A stretch of 64,000 nucleotides of DNA from an uncultured Clostridia bacterium (GTDB lineage: Bacteria > Bacillota > Clostridia > Oscillospirales > Acutalibacteraceae), in contig CAJFTS010000033.1 in the NCBI GenBank assembly GCA_904420015.1, positions 1-64,000 on the forward strand. Direction: 5' to 3'. Both the position numbers and the translations under genes were made by a program. Under the pieces are notes generated by a model. That model was not told where the DNA came from, ran no database searches, and worked only from the letters and a program-made list of their open reading frames with translations. This document shows positions 1-8,045 of this stretch, in pieces. The first letter of the stretch is position 1. Every line of letters starts with the position of its first letter.

Positions 1-243
1 CAAAGGGAGACGGGCTGTGCAGGGCCTGAAAAGGTCCGGGGGCAGGACTGCTACGCCAAAGCTGTAATCCCGCTGATATCCTATCCCACAGCCTTTAGAG
101 GGATGGCCAGCCTTCTCAATCAGCCGCCCGAAGAAAGTTTGCGGAAACGTCGAAGTAGCCGCCTTTGGGGTAACGTTACATCGCACCCAAACGGGATGCA
201 CATCGATCAAATCATCAAGGATACAATTTCTGAAGCCCTATAA
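1..243 (+). CDS. Unidentified partial ORF, C-terminal end only
   Basis: Frame 1 is open from the window edge to a TAA, giving 80 codons with no start inside the window. The predicted end, ...HIDQIIKDTISEAL, looks like ordinary protein, while the middle (KRRSSRLWG) looks less so. I do not recognise the family. It converges on nrdR and is followed by a strong hairpin terminator, which supports a real transcription unit ending here. It could also be a decayed gene. Confidence 0.35.
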   Translation, partial: QRETGCAGPEKVRGQDCYAKAVIPLISYPTAFRGMASLLNQPPEESLRKRRSSRLWGNVTSHPNGMHIDQIIKDTISEAL

Positions 244-313
244 CCGGACTCAAGCAGCCCTTTTTGTCCCGCCCAAAGGCTCTTTGGGCCCTGCCAAAAA
301 GGTCCGAAAATAC

Positions 314-360
314 AAGGAAGGCCCGGGGTACCCATTGGACGTACCTCGGGCCTTCCTTTT
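314..360. terminator. Bidirectional intrinsic terminator
   Basis: A 17-bp stem begins AAGGAAGGCCCGGGGTA and is repeated in inverse with one G-U pair around an 11-nt loop. It is followed by TTTT on the plus strand. It lies between the convergent partial ORF and nrdR and can serve both. Confidence 0.85.
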
Positions 361-413
361 AAGTAAGGTCTATTTGAGTGGAATTCTTTGCCGATCTCCG
401 GCACTCTGACCGC

Positions 414-869
414 TTATTTTTCCTTTAAGAGCTTTTTGAGCTCCTCCATAAAGGTATTGATGTCCCGAAACTGCCGGTACACCGACGCAAACCGCACATA
501 GGCCACCTCATCGATCCCCTTGAGCTTTTCCATGGCCAGCTCCCCGATCTGCTGGGAGGTGATTTCCCGGTCCAGGGAGTTTTGCAGCCTTGCCTCAATC
601 TCCTCCACGGCGCGCTCCAGCGTTTCCATGGACACCGGCCGCTTTTCGCAGGATTTGAGCAGCCCGCCCAGCAGCTTATCGCGGTTGAAAACCTCCCGCG
701 ATTTGTCCCGCTTGACCACCACGATGGGAAGGCTCTCCACCACCTCGTAGGTGGTAAAGCGGCTCGAGCACTTCAAGCACTCCCTCCGCCGCCGGATCCG
801 CGTCCCCTCGTCGGTAGGTCTGGAATCGACCACCTTGCTTTCTTCGTATCCGCAAAACGGGCATTTCAT
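414..869 (-). CDS. nrdR: Transcriptional repressor NrdR
   Basis: NrdR is the ATP/dATP-sensing repressor of ribonucleotide reductase genes. The 151-residue product matches the family length. It opens with MKCPFCG and has a zinc ribbon at Cys3, Cys6, Cys31 and Cys34. The basic stretch [11 protein letters not shown] follows, and an ATP-cone domain covers roughly residues 49-139. The ORF track extends to 1190, but the start at 869 is preceded by GGGAGGA at good spacing and gives the family's N-terminus. The gene stands alone. Identification is secure. Confidence 0.96.
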   Translation of the reverse strand: MKCPFCGYEESKVVDSRPTDEGTRIRRRRECLKCSSRFTTYEVVESLPIVVVKRDKSREVFNRDKLLGGLLKSCEKRPVSMETLERAVEEIEARLQNSLDREITSQQIGELAMEKLKGIDEVAYVRFASVYRQFRDINTFMEELKKLLKEK

Positions 870-949
870 AGCGACATCCTCCCGCATTTTTTCTGATTTT
901 AGCACACCCCCATGCAAGATGCAAGCGGGCGTTTCCAATATTTCAGGGG

Positions 950-979
950 TTGCACGGGCTCTCCCCTTTCTGCTACACT
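950..979 (+). promoter_or_regulatory. Putative sigma-A promoter for the small membrane protein
   Basis: TTGCAC and TACACT are separated by 18 nt, about 35 nt upstream of the ATG at 1015. The promoter sits in the divergent gap next to the nrdR start. Confidence 0.5.
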
Positions 980-1014
980 GGTGGTATCTGATAAAGAAAG
1001 AGGGCATAGACGAG

Positions 1015-1287
1015 ATGGGCGGGCTCCTATCCATGCTGAAGAATATGAACCGGTATGCCGGCCTCCTGATGGCGGCGGGGCTGCTGCTGCCGCTGGTCTT
1101 GGCCCTTGCAGGGCTGATCCTCCGGGATCTGGCTCCCCAGAGCGACTTCATCCGCCTGCAAATTTGGAGCAAGGGCTGCTTCGATACCATTCCGGCTGTC
1201 TGGCTGTCCTGTTTCTTCTCCGCCTTCGCGGTGGACTTGGTGATGAAACAGGAGCTGGGGGTCCACCACGACGATCCGAAACATTAG
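1015..1287 (+). CDS. Small putative membrane protein
   Basis: The 90-residue product has two hydrophobic stretches, about residues 13-36 ([22 protein letters not shown]) and 57-77, and a short polar C-terminus ending VHHDDPKH. I chose the ATG at 1015 because GAGG lies about 11 nt upstream and a promoter sits just before it; the longer ORF-track version runs back over the nrdR start. It is followed immediately by a strong terminator. No family is recognised and the function is unknown. Confidence 0.6.
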   Translation: MGGLLSMLKNMNRYAGLLMAAGLLLPLVLALAGLILRDLAPQSDFIRLQIWSKGCFDTIPAVWLSCFFSAFAVDLVMKQELGVHHDDPKH

Positions 1288-1321
1288 CCGATGTCCGTAT
1301 ACATAAATAAACAGCAAGAAA

Positions 1322-1350
1322 GCCCGGACGGGAATCCCCGTCCGGGCCTT
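1322..1350. terminator. Bidirectional intrinsic terminator
   Basis: An 11-bp GC-rich stem (GCCCGGACGGG and its complement) is followed by CTTTT. It lies between the small membrane protein and the convergent galT. Confidence 0.85.
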
Positions 1351-1383
1351 TTCTCCTTTCACCCGCCCCGCCGAAGGGGACTT

Positions 1384-2862
1384 CTATAAGGCTTTGATAA
1401 ACCGGGCAAAGGCCGCCCGTCCCTTTTCCTCCCGCTTAAAGACGCCGGCGTCCTCGAGCACCCGCTCGAACTTCCGTCCGACCTCCTGCTGCACGATATC
1501 GTGTACATTCGCTTCCGACAAGGCGTTTTCATACCTCGCCTTCATCTCCTGCGCCCAGGGGCGGTGATAATCGGCGACCTGGCCGCTTTTTCCAAGCAGG
1601 AACCGTTCCACCTCATCGAGCTCTCCCACCAGCCGGGCAGGCAGGACCGCCAGGCCCATGACCTCGATTAAGCCGATGTTCTCCTTTTTAATATGCTGTA
1701 CGTCCTCATGGGGATGGAAAATACCCAGCGGATGCTCTTCGCTGGTGCGGTTGTTGCGCAAAACCACGTCCAGCTCGAAATCCTCCCCCTTGCGCCGGGC
1801 GATGGGGGTGACGGTGTTGTGAGGGACGCCGTCCGTCTCGCAGAGGATATCCGCATCCGGATCGCAGTAGCCCTTCCACACCTCGTGAATATGCACCGCC
1901 GCCTCAACAAGGGCATCCTTATCCCGGCCGGACAGGCGAATTACCGACATGGGCCATTTCACCACCGAGCAGCTGAGGCTTTCAAAGCCCGGCAGCTCAA
2001 AATAATAATCGGCGCCCGCTTTGGCCATGGCAAACTCATAATTGCCGCCCTGGTAATGGTCGTGGGTCAGAATGGAGCCGCCGACAATGGGCAGGTCGGC
2101 GTTGGAGCCGAGAAAATAATGGGGCAGCCATTCCACAAAGGAAAGCAGCCGGTCAAAGGTCTGCCGTGTGATCGCCATATCCCGGTGTTGGCGGGAAAGG
2201 ACGATGCAATGCTCATTATAATAAACATAAGGCGAATACTGAAAAAACCACGGCTCCCCGCAGAGGTCCAGCCGGATCATCCGATGGCTGGCGCGGCCGG
2301 GATGGCCCACCTTGCCCGCATACCCTTCGTTTTCCACACACAGCAGGCACTTGGGGTAGTTGGTGCTTTTTTGCTGCTTGGCCGCCGCGATATCCTTGGG
2401 ATTTTTCTCAGGCTTGGACAGGTTGATGGTGATATCCAGGTCGCCGTACTTGGTCGGGGTCTTGTAGCTGATATTCTTCGCAATGCGGCGGGTCTGGATG
2501 TTGTTGCTTACCCGGGAAAAGCGGTAAAACTCCTCGGTGGCCAAAGCGGGCGACTGCCGGTAACGCTCGTAAAACCGGGCGTTTACCTGGGAAGGCTTTG
2601 GAAGGAATACATCCATCAATGCGCTGGCCAGCACTTCCTTCATATCGAACAAATCCTCGATCACACCGGATTTCGCCGCATACTCGGTCAAAACCTCCAG
2701 CAGCTCCGGAATGTCCAAATCCGCCGGTTCCCGCTCCTCGTATTCGGTCAGCCCCAACAGATTTAGCAACCGGTTTCGGCAGTAAACCGCATCCTCCGGG
2801 TCGATCAGCCGCTGTACGACGGCACGGTTTACCAGCGATTCAATGGCCTGAAATACATCCAT
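1384..2862 (-). CDS. galT: UDP-glucose--hexose-1-phosphate uridylyltransferase, class II GalT
   Basis: In the Leloir pathway GalT exchanges UMP between UDP-glucose and galactose-1-phosphate. At 492 residues this is the long class II form found in Firmicutes, not the ~350-residue class I enzyme. The segment GGSILTHDHYQGG is a class II hallmark, as are SRQHRDMAITRQTFDRLL and HPHEDVQHIKKENIGLIEVMG. It is encoded alone, with no galK or galE nearby, so the pathway partners must lie elsewhere. The start at 2862 is the natural N-terminus (MDVFQAIESLVNRAV). Confidence 0.95.
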   Translation of the reverse strand: MDVFQAIESLVNRAVVQRLIDPEDAVYCRNRLLNLLGLTEYEEREPADLDIPELLEVLTEYAAKSGVIEDLFDMKEVLASALMDVFLPKPSQVNARFYERYRQSPALATEEFYRFSRVSNNIQTRRIAKNISYKTPTKYGDLDITINLSKPEKNPKDIAAAKQQKSTNYPKCLLCVENEGYAGKVGHPGRASHRMIRLDLCGEPWFFQYSPYVYYNEHCIVLSRQHRDMAITRQTFDRLLSFVEWLPHYFLGSNADLPIVGGSILTHDHYQGGNYEFAMAKAGADYYFELPGFESLSCSVVKWPMSVIRLSGRDKDALVEAAVHIHEVWKGYCDPDADILCETDGVPHNTVTPIARRKGEDFELDVVLRNNRTSEEHPLGIFHPHEDVQHIKKENIGLIEVMGLAVLPARLVGELDEVERFLLGKSGQVADYHRPWAQEMKARYENALSEANVHDIVQQEVGRKFERVLEDAGVFKREEKGRAAFARFIKAL

Positions 2863-2915
2863 CTGACTTTATCCACCTCACCACGTTTTCAACTGCTCCC
2901 TTGCGCAGCCGCATT

Positions 2916-2921
2916 ATTATA
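2916..2921 (-). promoter_or_regulatory. Putative extended -10 promoter for galT
   Basis: On the minus strand TGCTATAAT lies about 55 nt upstream of the galT start. No good -35 box is seen, so the TGn extension would have to compensate. Confidence 0.45.
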
Positions 2922-3011
2922 GCACGCATTTCTTTTTCCCTGCTATAGACGTTTGCACCTTTTCCTATTGAAAAAACGTCCACCTTCGGCAAAACCCGGA
3001 GGGGGACGTTT

Positions 3012-3269
3012 TATTGTTAACGGAAACCCCGGCTCTGCCGGTGAAGATGTCCCGCAAAAAAGCGTTCGCTTTGAGCATCGAGGAAAGCGAGCTGCTGAAA
3101 GCCAGCCTAACGGTGACGGAAGGCTTTCGGTTAACATGGGGATCCGCCTGTTTTTGGGCCGCGGGGCAGGGGATGCAAGGGAAATAAATGTCCGTGCGTC
3201 TTGAGACGCTTGCTGGGAATAAGCCCTTCTAGGGCTTATTCCAGCCTTCGGCTTTGCCGGTGGTTTTAA
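3012..3269 (+). repeat. Interspersed ~260-bp repeat, copy A
   Basis: This copy is clearly similar to 39453-39717 and, inverted, to 56070-56330. It runs from TATTGTTAACGGAAA through a CCGGCTCTGCCGG palindrome to a right end CCTTCGGCTTTGCCGGTGG followed by TTTTA. Near the right end is the perfect hairpin AATAAGCCCT/AGGGCTTATT. It contains an uninterrupted 46-codon ORF (3047-3187) with the core SLTVTEGFRL. It abuts the stop codon of the convergent small gene at 3273. Palindromic ends without a transposase suggest a non-autonomous mobile repeat (inference). Confidence 0.8.
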
Positions 3270-3272
3270 CTT

Positions 3273-3497
3273 TTACAGATCCTCCAGCGAGAAGTCCTCC
3301 TGCGAATACTGCGGCAGCATCGGCGCCCGGCGGGGAATCCGCTTGAGCGGGTCGTAGGAAAACCTGCGGCATTTTCCCAGCGGCTCCATAATGCCCCGTT
3401 TGTTGCACAGCACCATCTTCCCGTCCGCCGAACGGCTTCCCCAGGCACAGTATTCGCATTTCGGATCAATCCGGCCCCCAAAGGGCTTTTTTCCCAC
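3273..3497 (-). CDS. Small conserved Cys-motif protein, function unknown
   Basis: The 74-residue product contains CEYCAWG, VLCNKRGI and a later KCRRFSYDPLKRIPRR, a Cys pattern suggesting a small metal-binding fold. I recall a similar small family in Clostridia (GIMEP..CRRFSYDPLKR..P), but cannot verify it here. The start is GTG at 3497, with AAGGAGG nine nt upstream. It lies 20 nt downstream of ylbJ on the same strand, so it is probably co-transcribed with that gene. Its 3' end abuts repeat copy A. Overlapping track ORFs at 3229 and 3266 are shadows. Confidence 0.75.
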   Translation of the reverse strand: MGKKPFGGRIDPKCEYCAWGSRSADGKMVLCNKRGIMEPLGKCRRFSYDPLKRIPRRAPMLPQYSQEDFSLEDL

Positions 3498-3517
3498 GGC
3501 ACGCCGCCTCCTTCCCC

Positions 3518-4684
3518 TTATGGCTTTTTCTTCATTATAGCACGGACATGTTCGAATTCCAACGCGTTTTCCGGCGAAACCAGCACCATGGCGGCGGAAA
3601 AAATTAACAGGCAGACCGAAGCCGGGGCGGAGGAGGAGAGGGCGGCGGGCACGGTGGAGGTTTGGATGGCCAGAGTTTCCAGTTCAACGGGGAACACCTG
3701 AAGCAGCAGGGCGGTGGCCACCGCCGCCAAGGCGGCCGCAACCGCCCTTCCCAGCCAGAAAGCGGATTTGGAGATATGGTGCCGCAGTCCCAGGGAGAGC
3801 ACCTGAAAATGGACCGAAAGCCCGCTCCAGCCGGCGGCGGCGCTGACAAACACGATGGCCGCCCCGCTGGCCGAGGCCGCCGCCGCGCAGCCGCTGGTCA
3901 CCTCCAGAATGGAAGGGAGGACGGCGCGGGCCAATTCCGGGGGCAGATGCAGCCCGTCAAACAGTCCGCTGAGAAAGAGGCCCGCCTGCCCGGTAATCCC
4001 CATGCGGGACAGCCCGCCCAGCAGCGCGGCAAACAGCGCCACAAAGGCGCAGACGGTCAGCATGGATTTGGCGGTGTCGGCTACCGCATTCACAAAGGCG
4101 TCGACGGCGCTGCGCCTGCGGGGAGCCGGCGGGCGGCAGGCCGGCGCCTCTCTTTTTTCCTTGAAGAAAAAGCGCGAACCGATCCCAATGAGCAGCGAGG
4201 CCGCAAGCTGGGAAGCATACAAAATGACCCCCACCTTCACGCTCCCCAGCATATTGGCCCCCACGGCAAAAATCAAAAAAGCAGGGCCTGCATTGACGCA
4301 GAAGCAGAACATCCGGCTGCACTGGCCCTCGGTCAGCTCGCCGCTTTCTCTGAGCTCGCTGACCGCCTTCGCCCCTACCGGGTAGCCGCCGATCATACTC
4401 ATGAGGATGGCGGTGGCGGCGCACCCGGGCAGGCCGAAAAGCAGGCGGGTAGGCTTCTCAAGCACCCGGCCGATCCGCAAAGCCAGCCCTGACTTGACGA
4501 GGAAGGCCGACAGCACCATAAACGGAAACATGGACGGGAGGATCACGGTGGCACACAGCGTCAGCCCGTTGTGGATCCCCTCCCCCACCCCGTCCGGGCA
4601 GGCAAACAGCATGGCCGCAAACATTCCCGCCGCCGCAAGCAGCAGCACCCAATAGCTCCATCTTCGCATCTTTGGTTTCAACAC
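3518..4684 (-). CDS. ylbJ: Sporulation integral membrane protein YlbJ
   Basis: YlbJ is a nucleoside-recognition (Gate) domain membrane protein made in the mother cell during sporulation. The 388-residue product has about eight hydrophobic segments. It carries the motifs ILPSMFPFMVLSAFLV, SMIGGYPVGAKAVSEL and FCVNAGPAFLIFAVG, which are typical of the family. A Pro/Arg-rich cytoplasmic loop (APACRPPAPRRRSA) lies in the middle. The start is GTG at 4684 or TTG at 4681, since GGGGAG lies 4-7 nt upstream; an internal ATG is further away. It is divergent from yqfC-yqfD, which are also sporulation genes. Confidence 0.9.
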   Translation of the reverse strand: MLKPKMRRWSYWVLLLAAAGMFAAMLFACPDGVGEGIHNGLTLCATVILPSMFPFMVLSAFLVKSGLALRIGRVLEKPTRLLFGLPGCAATAILMSMIGGYPVGAKAVSELRESGELTEGQCSRMFCFCVNAGPAFLIFAVGANMLGSVKVGVILYASQLAASLLIGIGSRFFFKEKREAPACRPPAPRRRSAVDAFVNAVADTAKSMLTVCAFVALFAALLGGLSRMGITGQAGLFLSGLFDGLHLPPELARAVLPSILEVTSGCAAAASASGAAIVFVSAAAGWSGLSVHFQVLSLGLRHHISKSAFWLGRAVAAALAAVATALLLQVFPVELETLAIQTSTVPAALSSSAPASVCLLIFSAAMVLVSPENALEFEHVRAIMKKKP

Positions 4685-4754
4685 GCATCTCCCCTTTGCG
4701 ACATGTATATGTGCAAAGGAACGCCCGTATCCCCGTTAAAGTTTACAGCGAAAG

Positions 4755-4782
4755 GCGTATACCGCGCCCGGCTCCTACATAG
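4755..4782 (+). promoter_or_regulatory. Possible sporulation sigma-E-like promoter for yqfC-yqfD
   Basis: GCGTATA and CTACATAG are 13 nt apart, about 60 nt upstream of yqfC. They loosely resemble the sigma-E -35 and CATACA-type -10 elements. The match is partial. It is supported mainly by yqfC, yqfD and ylbJ being mother-cell genes in Bacillus. Confidence 0.35.
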
Positions 4783-4840
4783 GTTTTAGTGGAGCCATCC
4801 GCAGGGCGGCAGGAGCCTTGCGTCGAAAGGAGTATGCCGG

Positions 4841-5158
4841 ATGAAAACAAAACGCAGGCGCAGGCAGCAGCCCGATCCTCCCCAAGGGCAGAAGCTCTCC
4901 GTCCCCCAGAAGGCGGCTAAGATGCTGGAGGTTCCCTTATCCGCTTTCGGCGGCATCCCCAGCCTGGAATTGACGGGCAACCGGGAAATGACGGTGGAGG
5001 GCTGCAAGGGCGTGCTCGAATACGACGAGGATGTGGTAAAGCTCAATTTGGGGAAAATGATCCTACAGGTGCGGGGACGGGATTTGAACATCAAGGGACT
5101 GACCGACGACTCGGCGGTTTTGGAGGGATATTTCCTGTCCATTGAATTTCTCACCTGA
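4841..5158 (+). CDS. yqfC: Sporulation protein YqfC (YabP/YqfC family)
   Basis: The 105-residue protein has a basic N-terminus (KTKRRRRQ) and then the YabP/YqfC fold. Family segments include PSLELTGNREMTVEGCKGVLEYDEDVVKLNLGK and the C-terminal LTDDSAVLEGYFLSIEF. Length agrees with the family. AAAGGAG lies eight nt before the ATG. yqfD follows 56 nt later, the conserved order in spore-formers. In Bacillus the pair acts in the mother cell; its biochemical role is not established. Confidence 0.9.
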   Translation: MKTKRRRRQQPDPPQGQKLSVPQKAAKMLEVPLSAFGGIPSLELTGNREMTVEGCKGVLEYDEDVVKLNLGKMILQVRGRDLNIKGLTDDSAVLEGYFLSIEFLT

Positions 5159-5214
5159 CCGCTTTTACCGGCCCCGCCTGGGCTTTGAAAAAACACGAAA
5201 ATGGGTGTGAGTCT

Positions 5215-6393
5215 ATGTTTTTGATTCGGCTGCTGCGTTTTTTATTCGGTTCGGTCCGCTTCGAATCCCACGGCGGGTTTCCGGAGCGGTTTTTAAACTT
5301 GTGCGCCCAGGGACACTTCCCGCTGTGGGAGGTCAAGTCCCGCGGCGGTACCATGACGGCCTATACGACGGTAAAAAGCTATAAAAAATTCCGCCCCATC
5401 GCCAAAAAGGCGGGGGTGCGGCTGCGGGTAAGGGAACGGCGTGGCCTTCCCTTCCTGGCCCGCCGATACCGCAAGCGCATCGGCATTGCGCTGGGCGTCC
5501 TTGTGTTTTTCGCGATTTTGTGGGTGCTCTCCCTATTCGTCTGGTCGGTGGAGGTGACGGGAAACGCCTCCGTTTCCACCGACTATATTTTGAATAACCT
5601 TTCCGCCATGGGCTTCCACCAGGGCGCCCTGAAAAGCAACTTCGACGTGGCGGAGCTACAGCGCCGGTGCCTGGTGGAGATGCCGGAGCTCAGCTGGATT
5701 GCCATCAACATCCGCGGCTCCAACGCGGTGGTGGAGGTCCGGGAGCGGGATCTGCCGCCGGAGATCATCCCCTCCGACCGGCCCTGCAACATCAAAGCTT
5801 CCACCGCCGGACAGATCCTCGAGCTGGAGGTATACGACGGCAAGGCGATGGTCATGCGGGGCGAAGGGGTGACCGAGGGCCAGCTGCTGGTCAGCGGCGT
5901 CATCGAAAACAAGCAGGGGGAAAACACTTTAAAGCACGCCCGGGCCAAGGTCATCGCCCAGACCGAGCACACCCTCACGGTGGAAATCCCCTTTACCCAA
6001 ACCAGGAAGGCCGCCACCGGCACCGTGATCGACAAAAAAAGCCTGGACTTTTTCGGCCTGAACATCCCCATCTCCTTCGGCGGCGCCCCGCAGGGGAACT
6101 ACCTGCGCTCCTCCATCAAAAAGCCTCTGACCATCGGCAGCTTCTCCCTCCCCATCTCCTGCCAGATCGAGCGGTACGAGGAGTATGAAGAGACTACCGT
6201 CACCCTCTCACCGGAGGAGGCGCTGGCCCAGGCCAAGGAGCAGATCGCCGTCATGGAAAGCGAGCAGCTCGACGGCATCGAGATTGTGGACCGGCAGGAA
6301 TCGACCTCCTCCAGCGACACCTCCTTGACCTATACGATTGTGTATATTTGCCATGAAAATATTGGGTACGAGGAAGAAATTTTGTTAAACTAA
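5215..6393 (+). CDS. yqfD: Sporulation protein YqfD
   Basis: The 392-residue membrane protein has an N-terminal cytoplasmic region (MFLIRLLRFLFGSVRFE...), a basic patch and one strong transmembrane segment at about residues 87-112. A long extracytoplasmic part follows, with SWIAINIRGSNAVVEVRER and the terminal Glu-rich region. This architecture and length match YqfD. The ORF track begins at a TTG at 5185, but the ATG at 5215 with GGTGTGA upstream gives the family N-terminus. The gene lies directly upstream of the phoH cluster, as in Bacillus. Confidence 0.9.
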   Translation: MFLIRLLRFLFGSVRFESHGGFPERFLNLCAQGHFPLWEVKSRGGTMTAYTTVKSYKKFRPIAKKAGVRLRVRERRGLPFLARRYRKRIGIALGVLVFFAILWVLSLFVWSVEVTGNASVSTDYILNNLSAMGFHQGALKSNFDVAELQRRCLVEMPELSWIAINIRGSNAVVEVRERDLPPEIIPSDRPCNIKASTAGQILELEVYDGKAMVMRGEGVTEGQLLVSGVIENKQGENTLKHARAKVIAQTEHTLTVEIPFTQTRKAATGTVIDKKSLDFFGLNIPISFGGAPQGNYLRSSIKKPLTIGSFSLPISCQIERYEEYEETTVTLSPEEALAQAKEQIAVMESEQLDGIEIVDRQESTSSSDTSLTYTIVYICHENIGYEEEILLN

Positions 6394-6429
6394 TTTAGGA
6401 TAGGGGATGACTTTATCCAAAGAATATGG

Positions 6430-6435
6430 TATAAT
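6430..6435 (+). promoter_or_regulatory. Extended -10 promoter upstream of phoH
   Basis: TGGTATAAT lies about 110 nt before phoH. A weak TGACTT at 6408 is a possible -35. It precedes a hairpin with a U-run that would have to be read through to reach phoH. Confidence 0.5.
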
Positions 6436-6471
6436 ACTACAAAATACGGAAGTAAATTCTGTCAGGTTCAC

Positions 6472-6520
6472 TCACAAAAGGCGGATTGGATAAAATATCC
6501 GCTTTTCGTTGTGGGTTTTT
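6472..6520 (+). terminator. Intrinsic terminator in the phoH leader
   Basis: The outer stem CACAA/TTGTG encloses the stem AAGGCGGAT/ATCCGCTT. GG and TTTTT follow at once. It lies between the extended -10 promoter at 6430 and the phoH start at 6546. It can end yqfD transcription, or terminate or attenuate the ~80-nt RNA starting at the local promoter. Confidence 0.65.
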
Positions 6521-6545
6521 AACGAAATAAAAGGCAGGGACGTAC

Positions 6546-7532
6546 ATGTTTGAACAGAACATCAACATCGACCGCATGGAGCATGCGGTCGCCCTTTTCG
6601 GCAGCTTTGATGAAAACATCAAGCTGATCGAACAGGAGTACGGCGTAACCATTCTCAGCCGCGGGTCGGACCTAAAGCTGACCGGCGAGCCGGAAAACGT
6701 GGGCCGGGCCGCCCGGGCCATCGGCGCTTTGCTTGCCATGATCAACAAGGGCGAGAATCTGACCGACCAAAGCGTGCGGTATGTGATTTCCCTGGTCAAG
6801 GACGGATGCGAGGACAAAATTACCTCCATCACCAGCGACTGCATCTGCATTACCGCAAAGGGAAAGCCCATTAAACCCAAAACCCTTGGGCAGAAACGAT
6901 ATGTGGAATCCATCGAGCACAACACCATTACCCTGGGCATCGGCCCGGCCGGCACCGGTAAAACCTATCTAGCGGTGGCCATGGCGGTCAACGCCTTTCG
7001 GGCGCGTTCGGTCAACCGCATTATTTTGACCCGCCCGGCGGTGGAGGCGGGGGAAAAGCTGGGCTTTCTGCCGGGGGACCTGCAAAGCAAGGTGGACCCT
7101 TATCTGCGTCCTCTTTACGACGCGCTTTTCGATATGCTGGGGGCGGAGACCTACCAGAAATATCTGGAACGGGGAAACATCGAGGTGGCGCCGCTGGCCT
7201 ACATGCGCGGGCGCACCCTGGACGACAGCTTCATTATCCTGGATGAAGCGCAGAACACCACCCCTGAGCAGATGAAGATGTTTTTGACACGGCTCGGCTT
7301 TAATTCCAAAATCGTCGTCACCGGCGACATCACCCAGGTGGATCTGGGGGACGGAAAACGGTCGGGGCTGGTAGAGGTGATGCGGATTCTCAAGGGGATC
7401 GACGACATCGCGATTTGTCAGTTTAATGAAAAAGACGTGGTGCGTCACAAGCTGGTGCAGGAGATCATCAAGGCTTACGAACGGGCCAACGAACGCCGCG
7501 AGGATGCGAAACGGAGGAACAACCATGGATAA
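6546..7532 (+). CDS. phoH: PhoH-like ATPase
   Basis: PhoH-family proteins are cytoplasmic RNA-associated P-loop ATPases, often linked to YbeY and ribosome or RNA maturation. The 328-residue product has an N-terminal region, Walker A GPAGTGKTYLA near residue 138 and Walker B SFIILDEAQN near 225. The family block LTRPAVEAGEKLGFLPGDLQSK is also present, and the length is standard. The last 8 nt overlap ybeY, so the two are translationally coupled. The yqfF/pgpH gene found between phoH and ybeY in Bacillus is absent. Confidence 0.95.
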   Translation: MFEQNINIDRMEHAVALFGSFDENIKLIEQEYGVTILSRGSDLKLTGEPENVGRAARAIGALLAMINKGENLTDQSVRYVISLVKDGCEDKITSITSDCICITAKGKPIKPKTLGQKRYVESIEHNTITLGIGPAGTGKTYLAVAMAVNAFRARSVNRIILTRPAVEAGEKLGFLPGDLQSKVDPYLRPLYDALFDMLGAETYQKYLERGNIEVAPLAYMRGRTLDDSFIILDEAQNTTPEQMKMFLTRLGFNSKIVVTGDITQVDLGDGKRSGLVEVMRILKGIDDIAICQFNEKDVVRHKLVQEIIKAYERANERREDAKRRNNHG

Positions 7533-8037
7533 GATAAAGGTCATGATTGAAAACCGCCAGAAGGAAATTAAGATCCCCACCGGCCTGCGTCTGCTGGTGC
7601 GCCGTACCTGCAACGCGGTGCTGACGATGGAGAAATTTGAGGGCTCCGCGGAGATCAGCGTCAGCTTTGTCAACGACAAGCAGATCCAGGAGCTCAACGC
7701 CAAATTCCGCGGAAAGGACATTTCCACCGACGTCCTCTCCTTCCCGATGGGGGAAGGGGACGATTATGAAATCAACCCCGCTACCGGCGCGAAAATCCTA
7801 GGGGACATCATCATCTCCATGGAGCATGCGGTGGATCAGGCCAGCCGTTACGGCCATTCGCTGCAGCGGGAGGTGGGCTTCCTGACCGCCCATTCCATGC
7901 TGCACCTTTTGGGCTACGACCATGAGGACGGCGGCCTGGAAGCGGTGAAGATGCGGGAAAAGGAAGAAGCGGTTCTGATTATGCTGGGCCTGCCCCGAAA
8001 CGCCAGCTACGCGTTTCAGGACGAGGACGAAATCTAG
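7525..8037 (+). CDS. ybeY: Endoribonuclease YbeY, rRNA maturation factor
   Basis: YbeY is a metal-dependent RNase involved in 16S rRNA 3'-end maturation and ribosome quality control. The 170-residue product carries the metal-binding HSMLHLLGYDHE motif near residue 126 and the upstream block FRGKDISTDVLSFPM. The ORF track starts at 7426 inside phoH; the ATG at 7525 has GGAGGA seven nt upstream and gives the family N-terminus. It overlaps the end of phoH by 8 nt. dgkA starts 9 nt after it. Confidence 0.95.
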   Translation: MDKIKVMIENRQKEIKIPTGLRLLVRRTCNAVLTMEKFEGSAEISVSFVNDKQIQELNAKFRGKDISTDVLSFPMGEGDDYEINPATGAKILGDIIISMEHAVDQASRYGHSLQREVGFLTAHSMLHLLGYDHEDGGLEAVKMREKEEAVLIMLGLPRNASYAFQDEDEI

Positions 8038-8045
8038 GGAGCGCT

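Noticed and set aside
3662-4492. 276-codon plus-strand ORF antisense to ylbJ
   Set aside because: Gln/Gly/Arg-rich shadow frame of a recognised membrane protein gene.
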